54,713 bases of DNA from Furfurilactobacillus entadae (GCF_045862745.1 NZ_BQXN01000015.1:1-54713); one strand, 5' to 3'. Shown: positions 33,829 to 43,088, numbered from the stretch's first letter. The notes: generated by a model from the letters alone, not told the origin. A program made the numbers and translations.

Positions 33829-34695
33829 ATGACAATTCAATGGTTCCCCGGACACATGGCGAAAGCCCTCCGGCAACTGCGCGAAAATTTAAAGGTGATC
33901 GACATTGTGTTTGAACTGGTTGACGCCCGAATTCCAGAAGCCTCACGGAATCCGGAATTAGCTGACGTCGTGGCGAAAAAGCCCAAGCTGTTGATTCTTG
34001 AAAAGAGCGATTTGGCTGACCCTAAAATGACGGCTGCCTGGTTAGGGTATTACAGAGAACACGGTCAGGCCGCCATTGCGGTGGATGTCAATGATCGGAA
34101 ATTAATTCCGAACCTCACTAAAGCGGCCCGTGAGGTTTTAAAGGAACAACAGGCCCGGGCAGCAGATAGAGGCATTCAGTCCCAAACGATTCGCGCTGTT
34201 GTGGCGGGGATTCCAAACGTTGGTAAATCAACGCTGTTAAACCGCTTGGTGAATAAGAAGGTGGCGGTGACTGGCGATCGCCCTGGGGTCACAAAAAAGC
34301 AACAGTGGTTAAAGGCCGGAAATGACCTGCAACTGTTGGACACTCCTGGGGTTCTATGGCCGAAGTTTGAAGACCCACTGGTTGGTAAAAAGTTGGCCCT
34401 TACAGGAGCCATTAAGGATTCTTTGTTTGCAAAAGATGACGTGGCCCTCTTTGCCATCACCTTTTTACGTGAGCACGACCAGTTAAGTGATCTCGCAGCG
34501 CGGTATCATTTAACGGCGGATGAACTGGCCGGCAGCGATGTTGATTTATTACTAGCATTAACTAAGCGATTGGGCTTTAAAGACGACTACGAACGCGGGA
34601 GCGAACGGTTACTTCTGGACCTTCGGAAGGGCAAACTTGGTCGGCTAACGTTTGACTCACCAAGTGACTTAGAAGCAAGTGATCAGGATGACTGA
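33829..34695 (+). CDS. rbgA: Ribosome biogenesis GTPase RbgA (YlqF)
   Basis: 50S maturation GTPase of 288 residues with circularly permuted motifs, so G4 precedes G1. The N-terminus IQWFPGHMAKALRQ and VDARIPEASRNP are characteristic. G1 GIPNVGKS starts at residue 127; G3 is DTPGVLWP. The G4 motif, normally N-K-x-D, reads E58-K-S-D61, an unusual first residue. GGAG precedes the start. First of the order rbgA-rnhB-dprA-topA-trmFO-xerC found in Bacilli; overlaps rnhB by eight bases. Confidence 0.95.
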   Translation: MTIQWFPGHMAKALRQLRENLKVIDIVFELVDARIPEASRNPELADVVAKKPKLLILEKSDLADPKMTAAWLGYYREHGQAAIAVDVNDRKLIPNLTKAAREVLKEQQARAADRGIQSQTIRAVVAGIPNVGKSTLLNRLVNKKVAVTGDRPGVTKKQQWLKAGNDLQLLDTPGVLWPKFEDPLVGKKLALTGAIKDSLFAKDDVALFAITFLREHDQLSDLAARYHLTADELAGSDVDLLLALTKRLGFKDDYERGSERLLLDLRKGKLGRLTFDSPSDLEASDQDD

Positions 34696-35479
34696 ACCCA
34701 CGGTAAAACGGCCAACGATTGCGGCGATTAAAGCCCAGTTAGCGGCGGTAACAGAGGCCAATGACCCATTGCTAACGGCGCTGGCAGATGATCCACGAAA
34801 AGGGGTCGTGGCACTCTTAGAACGAACAAAACGCACGTTTAAACATGAGGCGGCGCGTGAAGCGGCCTTTGCAGAACGGTTACAACTGGAACAGGCCGCG
34901 TGGGCGCGCGGGCAGGCGCACGTCGTTGGGATTGATGAAGTGGGCCGTGGGCCGCTGGCCGGTCCCGTGGTGACCTGTGCGATTGAATTACCGCATGATT
35001 TCCATGTGCTGGGAGTCAACGATTCAAAGCAACTAACGGCACAGGATCGCGAAGTGTTATACCCACAGATTCTGGCAGCGTGTGTGGGCGTGGGGATTGG
35101 GATCGCGTCACCAAAGCAGATTGATACCCTCAATATTTACCAAGCGACCCGGGTTGCCATGCGGGATGCGGTGTTGGCGTTACCACAACAACCCGACTTG
35201 TTATTGATCGATGCCATGCAAATTGATGTACCAATTGACCAGCAAAAGTTGATCAAAGGGGACGCTCGCTCCATCAGTATTGGGGCGGCTAGTATCGTCG
35301 CTAAAGTGTACCGGGATCATTTGATGACGATGTACGATCAGATTTATCCTGGGTATGGATTCCAACAAAACGACGGTTACGGCACCAAGGTTCATTTAAC
35401 GGCGTTAGATGACCAGGGCGTGACCCCGATTCATCGGCGGTCGTTTAGCCCGGTGGCCAATCGCTTAGCTCAATCATAA
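34688..35479 (+). CDS. rnhB: Ribonuclease HII
   Basis: Removes RNA from RNA-DNA hybrids, including single misincorporated ribonucleotides. It has 263 residues. GIDEVGRGPLAGPVV (about 79-93) contains the Asp-Glu pair of the active site; LLIDAMQ and SIGAASIVAKVYRD carry the other acidic residue region. The ATG at 34688 overlaps the rbgA stop by eight bases, giving translational coupling; a GTG at 34679 is a less likely start. Confidence 0.95.
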   Translation: MTEPTVKRPTIAAIKAQLAAVTEANDPLLTALADDPRKGVVALLERTKRTFKHEAAREAAFAERLQLEQAAWARGQAHVVGIDEVGRGPLAGPVVTCAIELPHDFHVLGVNDSKQLTAQDREVLYPQILAACVGVGIGIASPKQIDTLNIYQATRVAMRDAVLALPQQPDLLLIDAMQIDVPIDQQKLIKGDARSISIGAASIVAKVYRDHLMTMYDQIYPGYGFQQNDGYGTKVHLTALDDQGVTPIHRRSFSPVANRLAQS

Positions 35480-35488
35480 ATTAACCAA

Positions 35489-35516
35489 AAGTCGTCAATT
35501 TTTGACGGCTTTTTTG
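35489..35516 (+). terminator. Terminator after rnhB
   Basis: AAGTCGTCAA with TTGACGGCTT (one wobble), a 3-base loop and a T-run. Confidence 0.8.
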
Positions 35517-35586
35517 ATGCTGACAAACATTTTAGCGCCGTTTTCCGTAGGTTTAGGTAAGAATCTAAGAAACAGGGGGTGTTACC

Positions 35587-36481
35587 ATGGGGGAACCGGT
35601 TATTGAACAAAACCGGCAGTTTTTGATTCGGCTATGTTTACTGGTGCAGAGTGGCATTGGCCTGGCAGGCCGCCGGCAAGTGTGGGCCTATTTACAGACC
35701 CACCATAACGAGCACTTGACGCTTCAAAGCTTGTTTGAGATCGTAACCTGCTCGGCGGAACAACAGGCTCAAATTATGAATCAGTGGCAGGGGCGGGCGT
35801 TAGCAGACCGGGTTCAGCACCATTTGCAAACCTGCAAGGTAACGACAATCCTTGATGACGATTACCCGCGTTATTTACGGGAGCTCTACGCGGGCACCAC
35901 TGGTGTTGTTTAGCCGGGGGAACTGGCGGTTGGCCCAAACATCCGGGTTAGCAATTGTTGGTTCACGGAAGGCCAGCCCGTATGCCTACACGGTGCTTAA
36001 TCAGTGGCTACCAACGTCAGTGAACCGCCAATTGCCGATTATTTCCGGCCTGGCCGCTGGTGTTGACGCGCTTAGCCACCAACAGGCGCTCATGAACCAC
36101 GGGGCAACCATCGCAGTTATTGGCACCGGACTTGATGTGGCATATCCGGCGGCCAACCGGTCACTTCAACAACGGTTGACCCGTGAACAGTTAGTGATCA
36201 GTGAATATCCGCTCAAGACGCCGCCCGCACGATTTCGCTTTCCTGAGCGGAACTGCATCATTGCCGGGCTTTCGCAGGCAATTCTTGTGGTGGAGGCCGC
36301 CGCTCGGTCAGGGAGTCTCATTACTGCCAACATTGGCCTTCAAGAAAATCGAACCATTCTTGCGGTTCCGGGACGAATCACGGATCCAATGTCTGCTGGG
36401 TGTAACGCCCTTATCGCTGCCGGCGCAGTTCCGGTAACGTGTGCAGCGGACGTTCTTTTGACGTTACAAAATGAACCTTAA
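35587..36481 (+). pseudogene. dprA: dprA, broken by a one-base frameshift
   Basis: DNA processing protein A loads RecA on incoming single-stranded DNA in natural transformation. The first part (35587-35913, 108 codons) ends in DDDYPRYLREL and then stops at TAG. The second, in the next frame, continues LVLFSRGNWRLA, GLAIVGSRKASPYAY, SGLAAGVDALSHQQAL, GTGLDVAYPAANR, FPERNCIIAGLS and SGSLITANIGLQENR, all intact DprA motifs. Removing one G from the GGG at 35892-35894 restores a continuous protein through the expected Y-A-A-P-L-V-L-F junction. The rest of the gene is well kept, so the change is recent or a sequencing error. The usual C-terminal winged helix after the Rossmann domain is absent, giving about 298 residues. 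Confidence 0.88.
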
Positions 36482-36536
36482 CAAGCGGTCAAAGCCGGTC
36501 GTTTTAACATAATATAGTAGAAAACTTTCAAATTAG

Positions 36537-36566
36537 TTGACAGGTCCCCGCCCCGTGCAGTATGGT
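36537..36566 (+). promoter_or_regulatory. topA promoter
   Basis: TTGACA at 36537-36542, 18-bp spacer, TATGGT at 36561-36566; leader of about 80 bases. Confidence 0.5.
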
Positions 36567-36652
36567 GATTTAGATTTAACTGCTAATAATGGGTAGTTGA
36601 ATGTAATCAAGTTTCCGTAACATTAAATCATTTGAAACAAGGGAGTGGCCTC

Positions 36653-38743
36653 ATGGCGACGTCTAAAACCAAATCAAAGATCAAAAAAAATTTGGTCATT
36701 GTCGAATCACCATCAAAGGCGAAAACCATTGAAAAGTACCTTGGCCGGAACTACAAAGTGGTTGCCAGCAAGGGACATATTCGTGACTTACCGAAGTCAC
36801 AAATGGGTGTCGACGTTGAAAATAATTATGAACCCCACTACATTTCCATTCGTGGTAAAGGGGATACCATTAAAGAACTTCGCAAGGATGCAAAAAACGC
36901 TAAGCGCGTGTACCTTGCATCTGACCCGGATCGTGAAGGGGAAGCCATTGCATGGCATTTATCCCACTTATTAAAGCTCGATCCAGATGAAAAGAACCGG
37001 GTGGTTTTTAACGAAATCACGAAGGACACGGTTAAAAATGCGTTTAAACAACCACGGGACATTGATATGGACCTGGTGGATGCACAACAAGCCCGCCGAA
37101 TTTTAGACCGGTTGGTGGGGTATTCTATCTCACCGATCCTGTGGAAGAAAGTTAAAAAGGGCCTGTCTGCCGGACGGGTTCAGAGTATCGCGCTTGCCTT
37201 GATCATCAAGCGGGAGCAGGAAATTAAAGACTTTAAACCCGTTGAATACTGGTCGATCGATTCAGAATTTAGCAAGGGACGGAGTAAATTTGCTGCGAGC
37301 TTCTACGGCACCCATGGTAAAAAGATGGGCCTTGCAAACGTCGATGAAGTTCAAGATGTATTAAAGCAAATTGATCAAAAAAAGCCGTTTACGATTACCG
37401 ATGTTGTTCGGAAAGAACGGCGGCGGATGCCACAACCACCGTTTACAACGTCCACGATGCAACAGGTTGCCAACCGGCAGCTGAATTACCGGACACGGAA
37501 GACGATGATGGCTGCTCAACAGTTGTATGAAGGAATCAACATTGGTAAGGGTGGTAGCGTTGGGCTGATTACTTATATGCGGACTGACTCCACCCGGATC
37601 GCCCACGTAGCTAAGCAAGAAGCCTCCGCCTTCATTCATGAAAAGTACGGGGCTGAATATGCTGCGGTTAAACCAGTTAAGGGCAAGCTACCAGAAGGGG
37701 CCCAGGATGCCCATGAAGCAGTTCGGCCAACCAGTGTGAACCGAACGCCAGCTGACATGAAGGAATTTTTGACAAATGATCAATTCCGGCTCTACCAGCT
37801 GATTTGGAACCGGTTTGTGGCCTCACAAATGACAGCTGAAGTGTCTGACACGATGACGGTGACCATTGATCAAAACAACGTTCAGTTCCGTGCAAACGGT
37901 TCAAAAACAAAGTTTGCTGGATTCACCAAGGTTTATAAAGGGGCTGCTGAAAAGGACAACGTGTTGCCTGATTTAGCAGTCGATGATGCTGTTAAGATGA
38001 CGAAAAATGACCCACAACAGCACTTTACACAGCCACCGGCACGTTATTCAGAAGCTAATTTGATTCATGCACTGGAAGAAAATGGTGTCGGTCGTCCATC
38101 CACGTATGCGCCAACGTTAGACACCATTCAACGACGGAACTACGTGAAGTTAGACGCCCGGCGGTTTGTCCCGACGGAACTCGGTGAGATCGTGAATAAC
38201 GTTATCGTCGACTTTTTCCCAGACATTGAAGACGTGGAGTTCACGGCTGACTTAGAAAAACGGTTGGACGGGATCGAAAAGGGCTCTGAAGCCTGGGTAA
38301 AGGTCGTTGATGAGTTCTTTAAGCCCTTCTCAACGGAAGTAAAAAAAGCCGAAGAGAACATGGAGAAAATCAAGATCAAGGACGAACCAGCTGGTTTTGA
38401 TTGTGATATCTGTGGGGCACCCATGGTGGTTAAAATGGGTCGCTACGGTAAGTTCTTTGCTTGTTCACGGTTCCCTGATTGTCGGAACACGAAGGCCATC
38501 GTGAAGGAAATTGGCGTTATTTGTCCGAAGTGCCATAAAGGGCAGATCATTGAACGAAAGTCGAAACGCAACCGGTTGTTCTACGGCTGTTCCCGGTTCC
38601 CTGACTGTGACTTTGTGTCATGGGATAAGCCAATTGGCCGTGATTGTCCTAAGGATGGTCACTTCTTGGTTGAAAAGAAGGTCAAGGGTGGCAAACAGGT
38701 CGTTTGTCCAAACGGCGATTACGAAGAAGCTATCCAAAAGTAA
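36653..38743 (+). CDS. topA: DNA topoisomerase I
   Basis: Relaxes negative supercoils by cutting one strand. The protein has 696 residues. TOPRIM domain from VIVESPSKAKTIEKYLG; acidic DPDREGEAIAWHL; catalytic Tyr308 in GLITYMRTDSTR. The C-terminus has zinc ribbons CDICGAPMVVKMGRYGKFFACS and CPKCHKGQIIE...FYGCS, and a third, degenerate unit with only two cysteines (CPKDGHF...VCPNGDY). AGGGAGTGG precedes the ATG at 36653; an earlier ATG at 36632 is less well placed. Confidence 0.97.
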   Translation: MATSKTKSKIKKNLVIVESPSKAKTIEKYLGRNYKVVASKGHIRDLPKSQMGVDVENNYEPHYISIRGKGDTIKELRKDAKNAKRVYLASDPDREGEAIAWHLSHLLKLDPDEKNRVVFNEITKDTVKNAFKQPRDIDMDLVDAQQARRILDRLVGYSISPILWKKVKKGLSAGRVQSIALALIIKREQEIKDFKPVEYWSIDSEFSKGRSKFAASFYGTHGKKMGLANVDEVQDVLKQIDQKKPFTITDVVRKERRRMPQPPFTTSTMQQVANRQLNYRTRKTMMAAQQLYEGINIGKGGSVGLITYMRTDSTRIAHVAKQEASAFIHEKYGAEYAAVKPVKGKLPEGAQDAHEAVRPTSVNRTPADMKEFLTNDQFRLYQLIWNRFVASQMTAEVSDTMTVTIDQNNVQFRANGSKTKFAGFTKVYKGAAEKDNVLPDLAVDDAVKMTKNDPQQHFTQPPARYSEANLIHALEENGVGRPSTYAPTLDTIQRRNYVKLDARRFVPTELGEIVNNVIVDFFPDIEDVEFTADLEKRLDGIEKGSEAWVKVVDEFFKPFSTEVKKAEENMEKIKIKDEPAGFDCDICGAPMVVKMGRYGKFFACSRFPDCRNTKAIVKEIGVICPKCHKGQIIERKSKRNRLFYGCSRFPDCDFVSWDKPIGRDCPKDGHFLVEKKVKGGKQVVCPNGDYEEAIQK

Positions 38744-38756
38744 ATTATCTTTAAAT

Positions 38757-38804
38757 ACAGTCACCATTTCTGGGAGCACACCGGAATTGGTGGCTGTTTT
38801 CTTT
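38757..38804 (+). terminator. Terminator after topA
   Basis: ACAGTCACCA with TGGTGGCTGT (one wobble), a 21-base loop and TTTTCTTT. Confidence 0.7.
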
Positions 38805-38812
38805 AAATAAGG

Positions 38813-38841
38813 CTGACAGCCTGCCTGTGATGGCCTACAAT
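38813..38841 (+). promoter_or_regulatory. trmFO promoter
   Basis: CTGACA at 38813-38818, 17-bp spacer, TACAAT at 38836-38841. Confidence 0.55.
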
Positions 38842-38890
38842 GAGACATGATCATTAAACTTTTAGTCAAAAGAAAACGAGGTTATTCAGC

Positions 38891-40252
38891 ATGGAATCTA
38901 CGCCCACTGTTAATGTGATTGGCGCCGGGTTAGCCGGGAGTGAAGCGGCTTATCACATCGCCAAAATGGGGGTCAACGTTCGTTTATACGAAATGCGGCC
39001 CACAAAACTAACACCAGCTCATGAAACCGGTAATTTTGCAGAACTTGTCTGCACAAACTCACTGCGTGCCAACCAGATCAGCAACGCTGCTGGTTTGCTA
39101 AAGGAAGAAATGCGGCACATGGACAGTATCGTGATTCGTTCCGCTGACGCAAACGCGGTTCCAGCTGGCGGCGCCTTAGCCGTTGATCGGACACCATTTG
39201 CCGAACAAATCACGGCTGAATTGACCGCCTTGCCAAACGTTGAAGTGATTTCAGGTGAAGTGACTGCCATTCCTGATGGCATCACGGTGGTCGCCACGGG
39301 GCCCTTGACCGCGGGACCGTTAGCTGACGCTGTTAAGGCCTTTACCGCAGAAGATGATTTACATTTCTTCGACGCCGCTGCGCCAATTTTAAATAAGGAT
39401 TCACTGGACATGGAGAAGGTTTACCTGAAGTCACGTTACGACAAGGGTGAGGCCTCCTACCTCAACGCACCAATGAACGAAACCGAATACAACGCGTTTT
39501 ATGACGCCTTAATTCATGCTGAAACGGCGGACGTGCACGATTTTGAAGATAGCGATGTCTTTGAAGGGTGTATGCCAGTGGAAGTGATGGCCAAACGGGG
39601 CCGACAAACACTTTTATACGGGCCACTGAAGCCAGTCGGTTTAGATGACCCCCGGACTGGCAAACGGCCATTTGCGGTTGTTCAGTTACGGCAGGATAAT
39701 GCGGCTGGGAACCTGTATAACATCGTTGGTTTCCAAACGCATTTAAAGTGGGGCGAACAAAAGCGCGTGTTCCGCATGATCCCCGGATTAGAAAAGGCGA
39801 CGTTTGTTCGTTACGGGGTGATGCACCGGAATTCATTCCTGAAATCACCGAAGTTACTGGACGCAACGTACCAGACAAAGAGCCGGAAAACCTTGTTCTT
39901 TGCTGGCCAGATGACAGGGGTCGAAGGGTACATTGAAAGTGCCGCTTCCGGGATTCTTGCCGGGATCAATGCGGCCCGCGTGGCGCTAAATGAACAGCCA
40001 GCGGTCTTTCCAAAGACGACCATGGTTGGTGCCATGGCAAATTACATTACGACGGCTGATCCAGACCATTTCCAACCAATGAATGCAAACTTTGGGATTG
40101 TTCCTGGTTTAGACCGCCGGATTCGTGATAAACGTGAACGTAATACTGCCGTTGCACTTCGCGCACTGGGGGCACTGGATGAATTTTTGCCAACGTTAGC
40201 GATCACGCCCGTTGCAACTGACACGGTACTGACACCAACACCAGCTGAATAA
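38891..40252 (+). CDS. trmFO: Methylenetetrahydrofolate-tRNA-(uracil-5-)-methyltransferase TrmFO
   Basis: FAD enzyme that makes ribothymidine at position 54 of tRNA with methylenetetrahydrofolate as carbon donor. It has 453 residues. FAD motif VIGAGLAGSEAA (9-20), then YEMRP, ELVCTNSLRAN, YLKSRYDKGEASYLNAP, FAGQMTGVEGYIESAASG and the tail FQPMNANFGI, all highly conserved. It uses the same folate pool as ThyA, encoded 21 kb away. A good promoter lies upstream. Confidence 0.97.
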   Translation: MESTPTVNVIGAGLAGSEAAYHIAKMGVNVRLYEMRPTKLTPAHETGNFAELVCTNSLRANQISNAAGLLKEEMRHMDSIVIRSADANAVPAGGALAVDRTPFAEQITAELTALPNVEVISGEVTAIPDGITVVATGPLTAGPLADAVKAFTAEDDLHFFDAAAPILNKDSLDMEKVYLKSRYDKGEASYLNAPMNETEYNAFYDALIHAETADVHDFEDSDVFEGCMPVEVMAKRGRQTLLYGPLKPVGLDDPRTGKRPFAVVQLRQDNAAGNLYNIVGFQTHLKWGEQKRVFRMIPGLEKATFVRYGVMHRNSFLKSPKLLDATYQTKSRKTLFFAGQMTGVEGYIESAASGILAGINAARVALNEQPAVFPKTTMVGAMANYITTADPDHFQPMNANFGIVPGLDRRIRDKRERNTAVALRALGALDEFLPTLAITPVATDTVLTPTPAE

Positions 40253-40295
40253 ATCCGGCAACCGGTTTCAATAAAATTGAACAACGCTTGTCAAG

Positions 40296-40336
40296 CCTCC
40301 GCTAATTTGCTAACGTAGCAGTTAACGGGGGTTTTT
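40296..40336 (+). promoter_or_regulatory. Terminator-like hairpin holding the xerC ribosome site
   Basis: CCTCCGCTAA at 40296-40305 pairs with TTAACGGGGG at 40322-40331 (one mismatch, one wobble), followed by five T and then the ATG at 40337. The G-rich right arm is the only ribosome site for xerC. It may end trmFO transcription, limit xerC translation, or both. Confidence 0.55.
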
Positions 40337-41317
40337 ATGATGTCAGAACAACCACAGTTAACCGCGTCACCAGATGCTGATAAATGGGTCCGTTTATTTT
40401 TGGAATATCTCCAGGTTGAACGGCGGTACTCCGATAAAACCATTACGGCGTATCGTGAAGATCTCGCAGAATTTGTGGCATTTTTAGTGGCTAATGGCGG
40501 CTTCACGTCGTTTAAAGCCATTGATCACTTAGATGTGCGCGTGTACCTCAGTCACTTGTATGACGCACACTATGCCCGGGCCTCCACTGCCCGAAAGGTG
40601 TCCTCATTGCGGTCGTTTTATAACTTCCTGGTCAAAAATGATTTAGTGACTGATAATCCGTTTGTGTACGTGAATTTAAAACGACACGCGGAACGCTTGC
40701 CACGGTTTTTTTATGACAAGGAAATTGATGAACTCTTAACAACGGCTAGTGGCGATGGACATAAACCACTTCAGTATCGTGATCGTGCGCTGCTGGAGAT
40801 GCTGTATGCAACCGGGATGCGGGTATCTGAATGCGCCGGGTTGACCTATCACGATATTGATCGCGAAACCCACATGATTCTCGTCCATGGGAAGGGTGAT
40901 AAAGAACGTTACGTCCCTTATGGACACTACGCTGCTGACGCACTGCTTGCCTACGAGGAGCAGTGCCGAACGCCCCTAATGGCCAAGTACCATCAGGACC
41001 ATGATTCAGTGTTTATAAACCGCATGGGGGCACCACTGACCAGTGCAGGGATCGAGTATGCGCTAAATCAAGTGATGAAGAAAAGTTCACTCACCGGCTC
41101 AATTCATCCGCACATGCTCCGTCATTCGTTTGCGACACAACTATTGAATGGCGGTGCGGATTTGCGGACGGTTCAAGAACTGTTGGGGCACAGTAGTCTC
41201 TCCACCACTCAGATTTACACGCACGTTACAAAGGAAAAACTCCAGGAAAGCTACCGCGATTTCTTTCCACGAGCAGTGGATCATGGCCACCAAGGACCCA
41301 CCGATTCAGACAGTTAA
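40337..41317 (+). CDS. xerC: Tyrosine recombinase XerC
   Basis: Site-specific recombinase for resolving chromosome dimers at dif. It has 326 residues: N-terminal core-binding domain (about 15-105) and catalytic domain. Catalytic residues are visible: Arg in ATGMRVSE near 161, Lys in VHGKGDKER, HMLRHSFATQLL (His-x-x-Arg, near 260), LLGHSSLSTTQIYTH with the nucleophile Tyr near 294. In related genomes hslV and hslU follow xerC; here the LacX-like gene follows immediately. Confidence 0.93.
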   Translation: MMSEQPQLTASPDADKWVRLFLEYLQVERRYSDKTITAYREDLAEFVAFLVANGGFTSFKAIDHLDVRVYLSHLYDAHYARASTARKVSSLRSFYNFLVKNDLVTDNPFVYVNLKRHAERLPRFFYDKEIDELLTTASGDGHKPLQYRDRALLEMLYATGMRVSECAGLTYHDIDRETHMILVHGKGDKERYVPYGHYAADALLAYEEQCRTPLMAKYHQDHDSVFINRMGAPLTSAGIEYALNQVMKKSSLTGSIHPHMLRHSFATQLLNGGADLRTVQELLGHSSLSTTQIYTHVTKEKLQESYRDFFPRAVDHGHQGPTDSDS

Positions 41318-41337
41318 TTTTGGGAGGAACTTTTTTC

Positions 41338-42216
41338 ATGATTACGCTTAAAAATGATGTTTTAACGGTTCTTATTAATGAGCATGGGGCAGAATTGACT
41401 AGTGTTGTCGATCAAGCGACAGCGACCGAATACATGTGGCAAGCAGATAAGACCATTTGGGGACGGCACGCACCCGTCTTATTCCCAATTGTTGGGCGGC
41501 TCCATGATGATACGTACAAAGTAGCAGGAACAGCCTATTCAATGACCCAACACGGGTTTGCCCGGGATCGTGATTTTACGGTTACCGCTCAAACAGCAAC
41601 GAGTGTGACGTTTACGTTAATGGACGATGCGACCAGTCGTGAACAGTATCCGTTTGCCTTCAAACTAGACATCTTGTTTAGTCTGTTAGACCGCCACCTT
41701 AGCGTCGAATATCGGGTTGCTAACCCCGGGCAAGAACCGCTGTATTTCTCCATTGGTGGGCATCCGGGCTTTAACGTTCCGTTGGGTCAAAAGACTGGCG
41801 AATTTGAGGATTATACGATTGCTGCAAGTCCAGCGCAAACATATCCGTCGGTCCAGTTGGTGGGGCCGTTTAGTGACCAAAATCATCCAACAACCCTCGA
41901 TTTTACGCACCCAGTGACGCTCGATCACGCATTGTTTGAACATGACGCTAAGATCCTAAAGCTCGATCAACGTGAAACAACGCTGACGTTGACGTCCGAT
42001 GTGAATGAACACGGGGTTGCCATGACACTTGCTAACGCCGATTACGTCGGCATCTGGTCACCGTTTCCACAAAAAGCGCCGTTTGTTTGCATTGAACCAT
42101 GGTGGGGGATCGCGGATGCCATTGATGCCACTGGCGATTTAGCCACAAAGGCGGGAATCCATCACCTTGCGTCACAAGCCACCTTTAATGCAGATTACGC
42201 ATTAGAGTTCTTTTAA
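41338..42216 (+). CDS. LacX-like aldose 1-epimerase family protein
   Basis: Galactose mutarotase-fold protein of 292 residues that probably interconverts sugar anomers. Features: INEHGAELTSVVDQ, HAPVLFPIVGRLHDDTY, the His in MTQHGFARDRDF, FSIGGHPGFNVPL, and FVCIEPWWGIAD with the catalytic Glu. The start at 41338 follows GGGAGGAA. It is 20 bases downstream of xerC and likely co-transcribed. Confidence 0.88.
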   Translation: MITLKNDVLTVLINEHGAELTSVVDQATATEYMWQADKTIWGRHAPVLFPIVGRLHDDTYKVAGTAYSMTQHGFARDRDFTVTAQTATSVTFTLMDDATSREQYPFAFKLDILFSLLDRHLSVEYRVANPGQEPLYFSIGGHPGFNVPLGQKTGEFEDYTIAASPAQTYPSVQLVGPFSDQNHPTTLDFTHPVTLDHALFEHDAKILKLDQRETTLTLTSDVNEHGVAMTLANADYVGIWSPFPQKAPFVCIEPWWGIADAIDATGDLATKAGIHHLASQATFNADYALEFF

Positions 42217-42234
42217 CTAAACATTTGGAGCAAA

Positions 42235-42270
42235 AATAACGCCTACCGACACATGTCGATGGGCGTTATT
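42235..42270. terminator. Hairpin after the LacX-like gene
   Basis: A 17-base arm pair (from AATAACGCC, one wobble and one mismatch) with a 2-base centre. The T-rich side is on the minus strand; on the plus strand only TT follows, so rightward termination is less sure. Confidence 0.5.
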
Positions 42271-42289
42271 CTGGTGCAAATTAAGGCAT

Positions 42290-42322
42290 CAAAAAAACTC
42301 GTCCGGGCAATCCAGACGAGTT
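42290..42322 (-). terminator. Terminator of plsY
   Basis: AACTCGTC and GACGAGTT enclose an 11-base loop; on the minus strand a run of seven T follows. Confidence 0.8.
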
Positions 42323-42329
42323 CCATCAA

Positions 42330-43088
42330 TCATGATTGATTAGCCGCTGAGGACGACTCATCAGTAGCCTTATCTGTGGGTACTTGGTTTTCAGACGCCG
42401 CAGATGGTGCAGCGTTTTTATCAGAATCAGCGGGTGCGTCTTTCTCGTGCACCTTAATGGGATGGGTGAGGCGGTAGCGCCGGTATAAGCCAAACGGCAC
42501 CATCCGCTCCGTCCCAGTTTTAATGCGGTCCAAATTACTTCGGTGACGGTAAATAATAAACAACGTGAGCACAAAGGCGACAGTGGTTAAAATCCCGTCT
42601 TGATATAACAGGGACATGAATGTAATGATTGTTAATGCGGCCATCGAAGCAACGGAAACCATGCTGGTGATGTAAACCAGTGATGCAAAGATGACACAGG
42701 CGATGAGGAAAAAGGGGAAATTATAACCAGCAAGAATCCCGGCACTGGTTGCCACGGCCTTACCACCTTTGAACCCGTCAAAAATGGAGAACGTGTTCCC
42801 AAGAATGGCCGCTAAGCCGATGAGTAACCCATTGATGACAATTCCATGGACGACTGGTGCCCCAAAGATCACTGGTTGCAGCGTGGACAGTGCGCCTTTA
42901 CAGATATCAATGACCATCACCGTCGTTCCAGCCGTTTTACCAAGGACCCGGTAGGTATTGGTGGTGCCGATATTTCCAGAACCTTCCTCACGAATGTCCT
43001 TATGAAAGAATAGTTTACCGATCCAAACGCCGGTCGGAATGGCCCCCAGTAAATAGGCAACCACGAGCATGATGAGTAGTTTAAGCAT
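42330..43088 (-). CDS. plsY: Acyl-phosphate:glycerol-3-phosphate acyltransferase PlsY
   Basis: Membrane enzyme that makes lysophosphatidic acid from acyl-phosphate, the first committed step of phospholipid synthesis. It has 252 residues. Motifs: GAIPTGVWIGKLFFHKDIREEGSGNIGTTN near residues 14-43 (motif 1 Ser-Gly-Asn-Ile-Gly), GFKGGKAVATSAG (motif 2) and YRHRSNLDRIKTGTE (motif 3). The family is usually 200-215 residues; here a polar, probably disordered tail of about 45 residues rich in Ala, Ser, Asp and Lys is added. Start 43088 follows AAGGAAG. Divergent from parE as in most Bacilli. Confidence 0.95.
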   Translation of the reverse strand: MLKLLIMLVVAYLLGAIPTGVWIGKLFFHKDIREEGSGNIGTTNTYRVLGKTAGTTVMVIDICKGALSTLQPVIFGAPVVHGIVINGLLIGLAAILGNTFSIFDGFKGGKAVATSAGILAGYNFPFFLIACVIFASLVYITSMVSVASMAALTIITFMSLLYQDGILTTVAFVLTLFIIYRHRSNLDRIKTGTERMVPFGLYRRYRLTHPIKVHEKDAPADSDKNAAPSAASENQVPTDKATDESSSAANQS

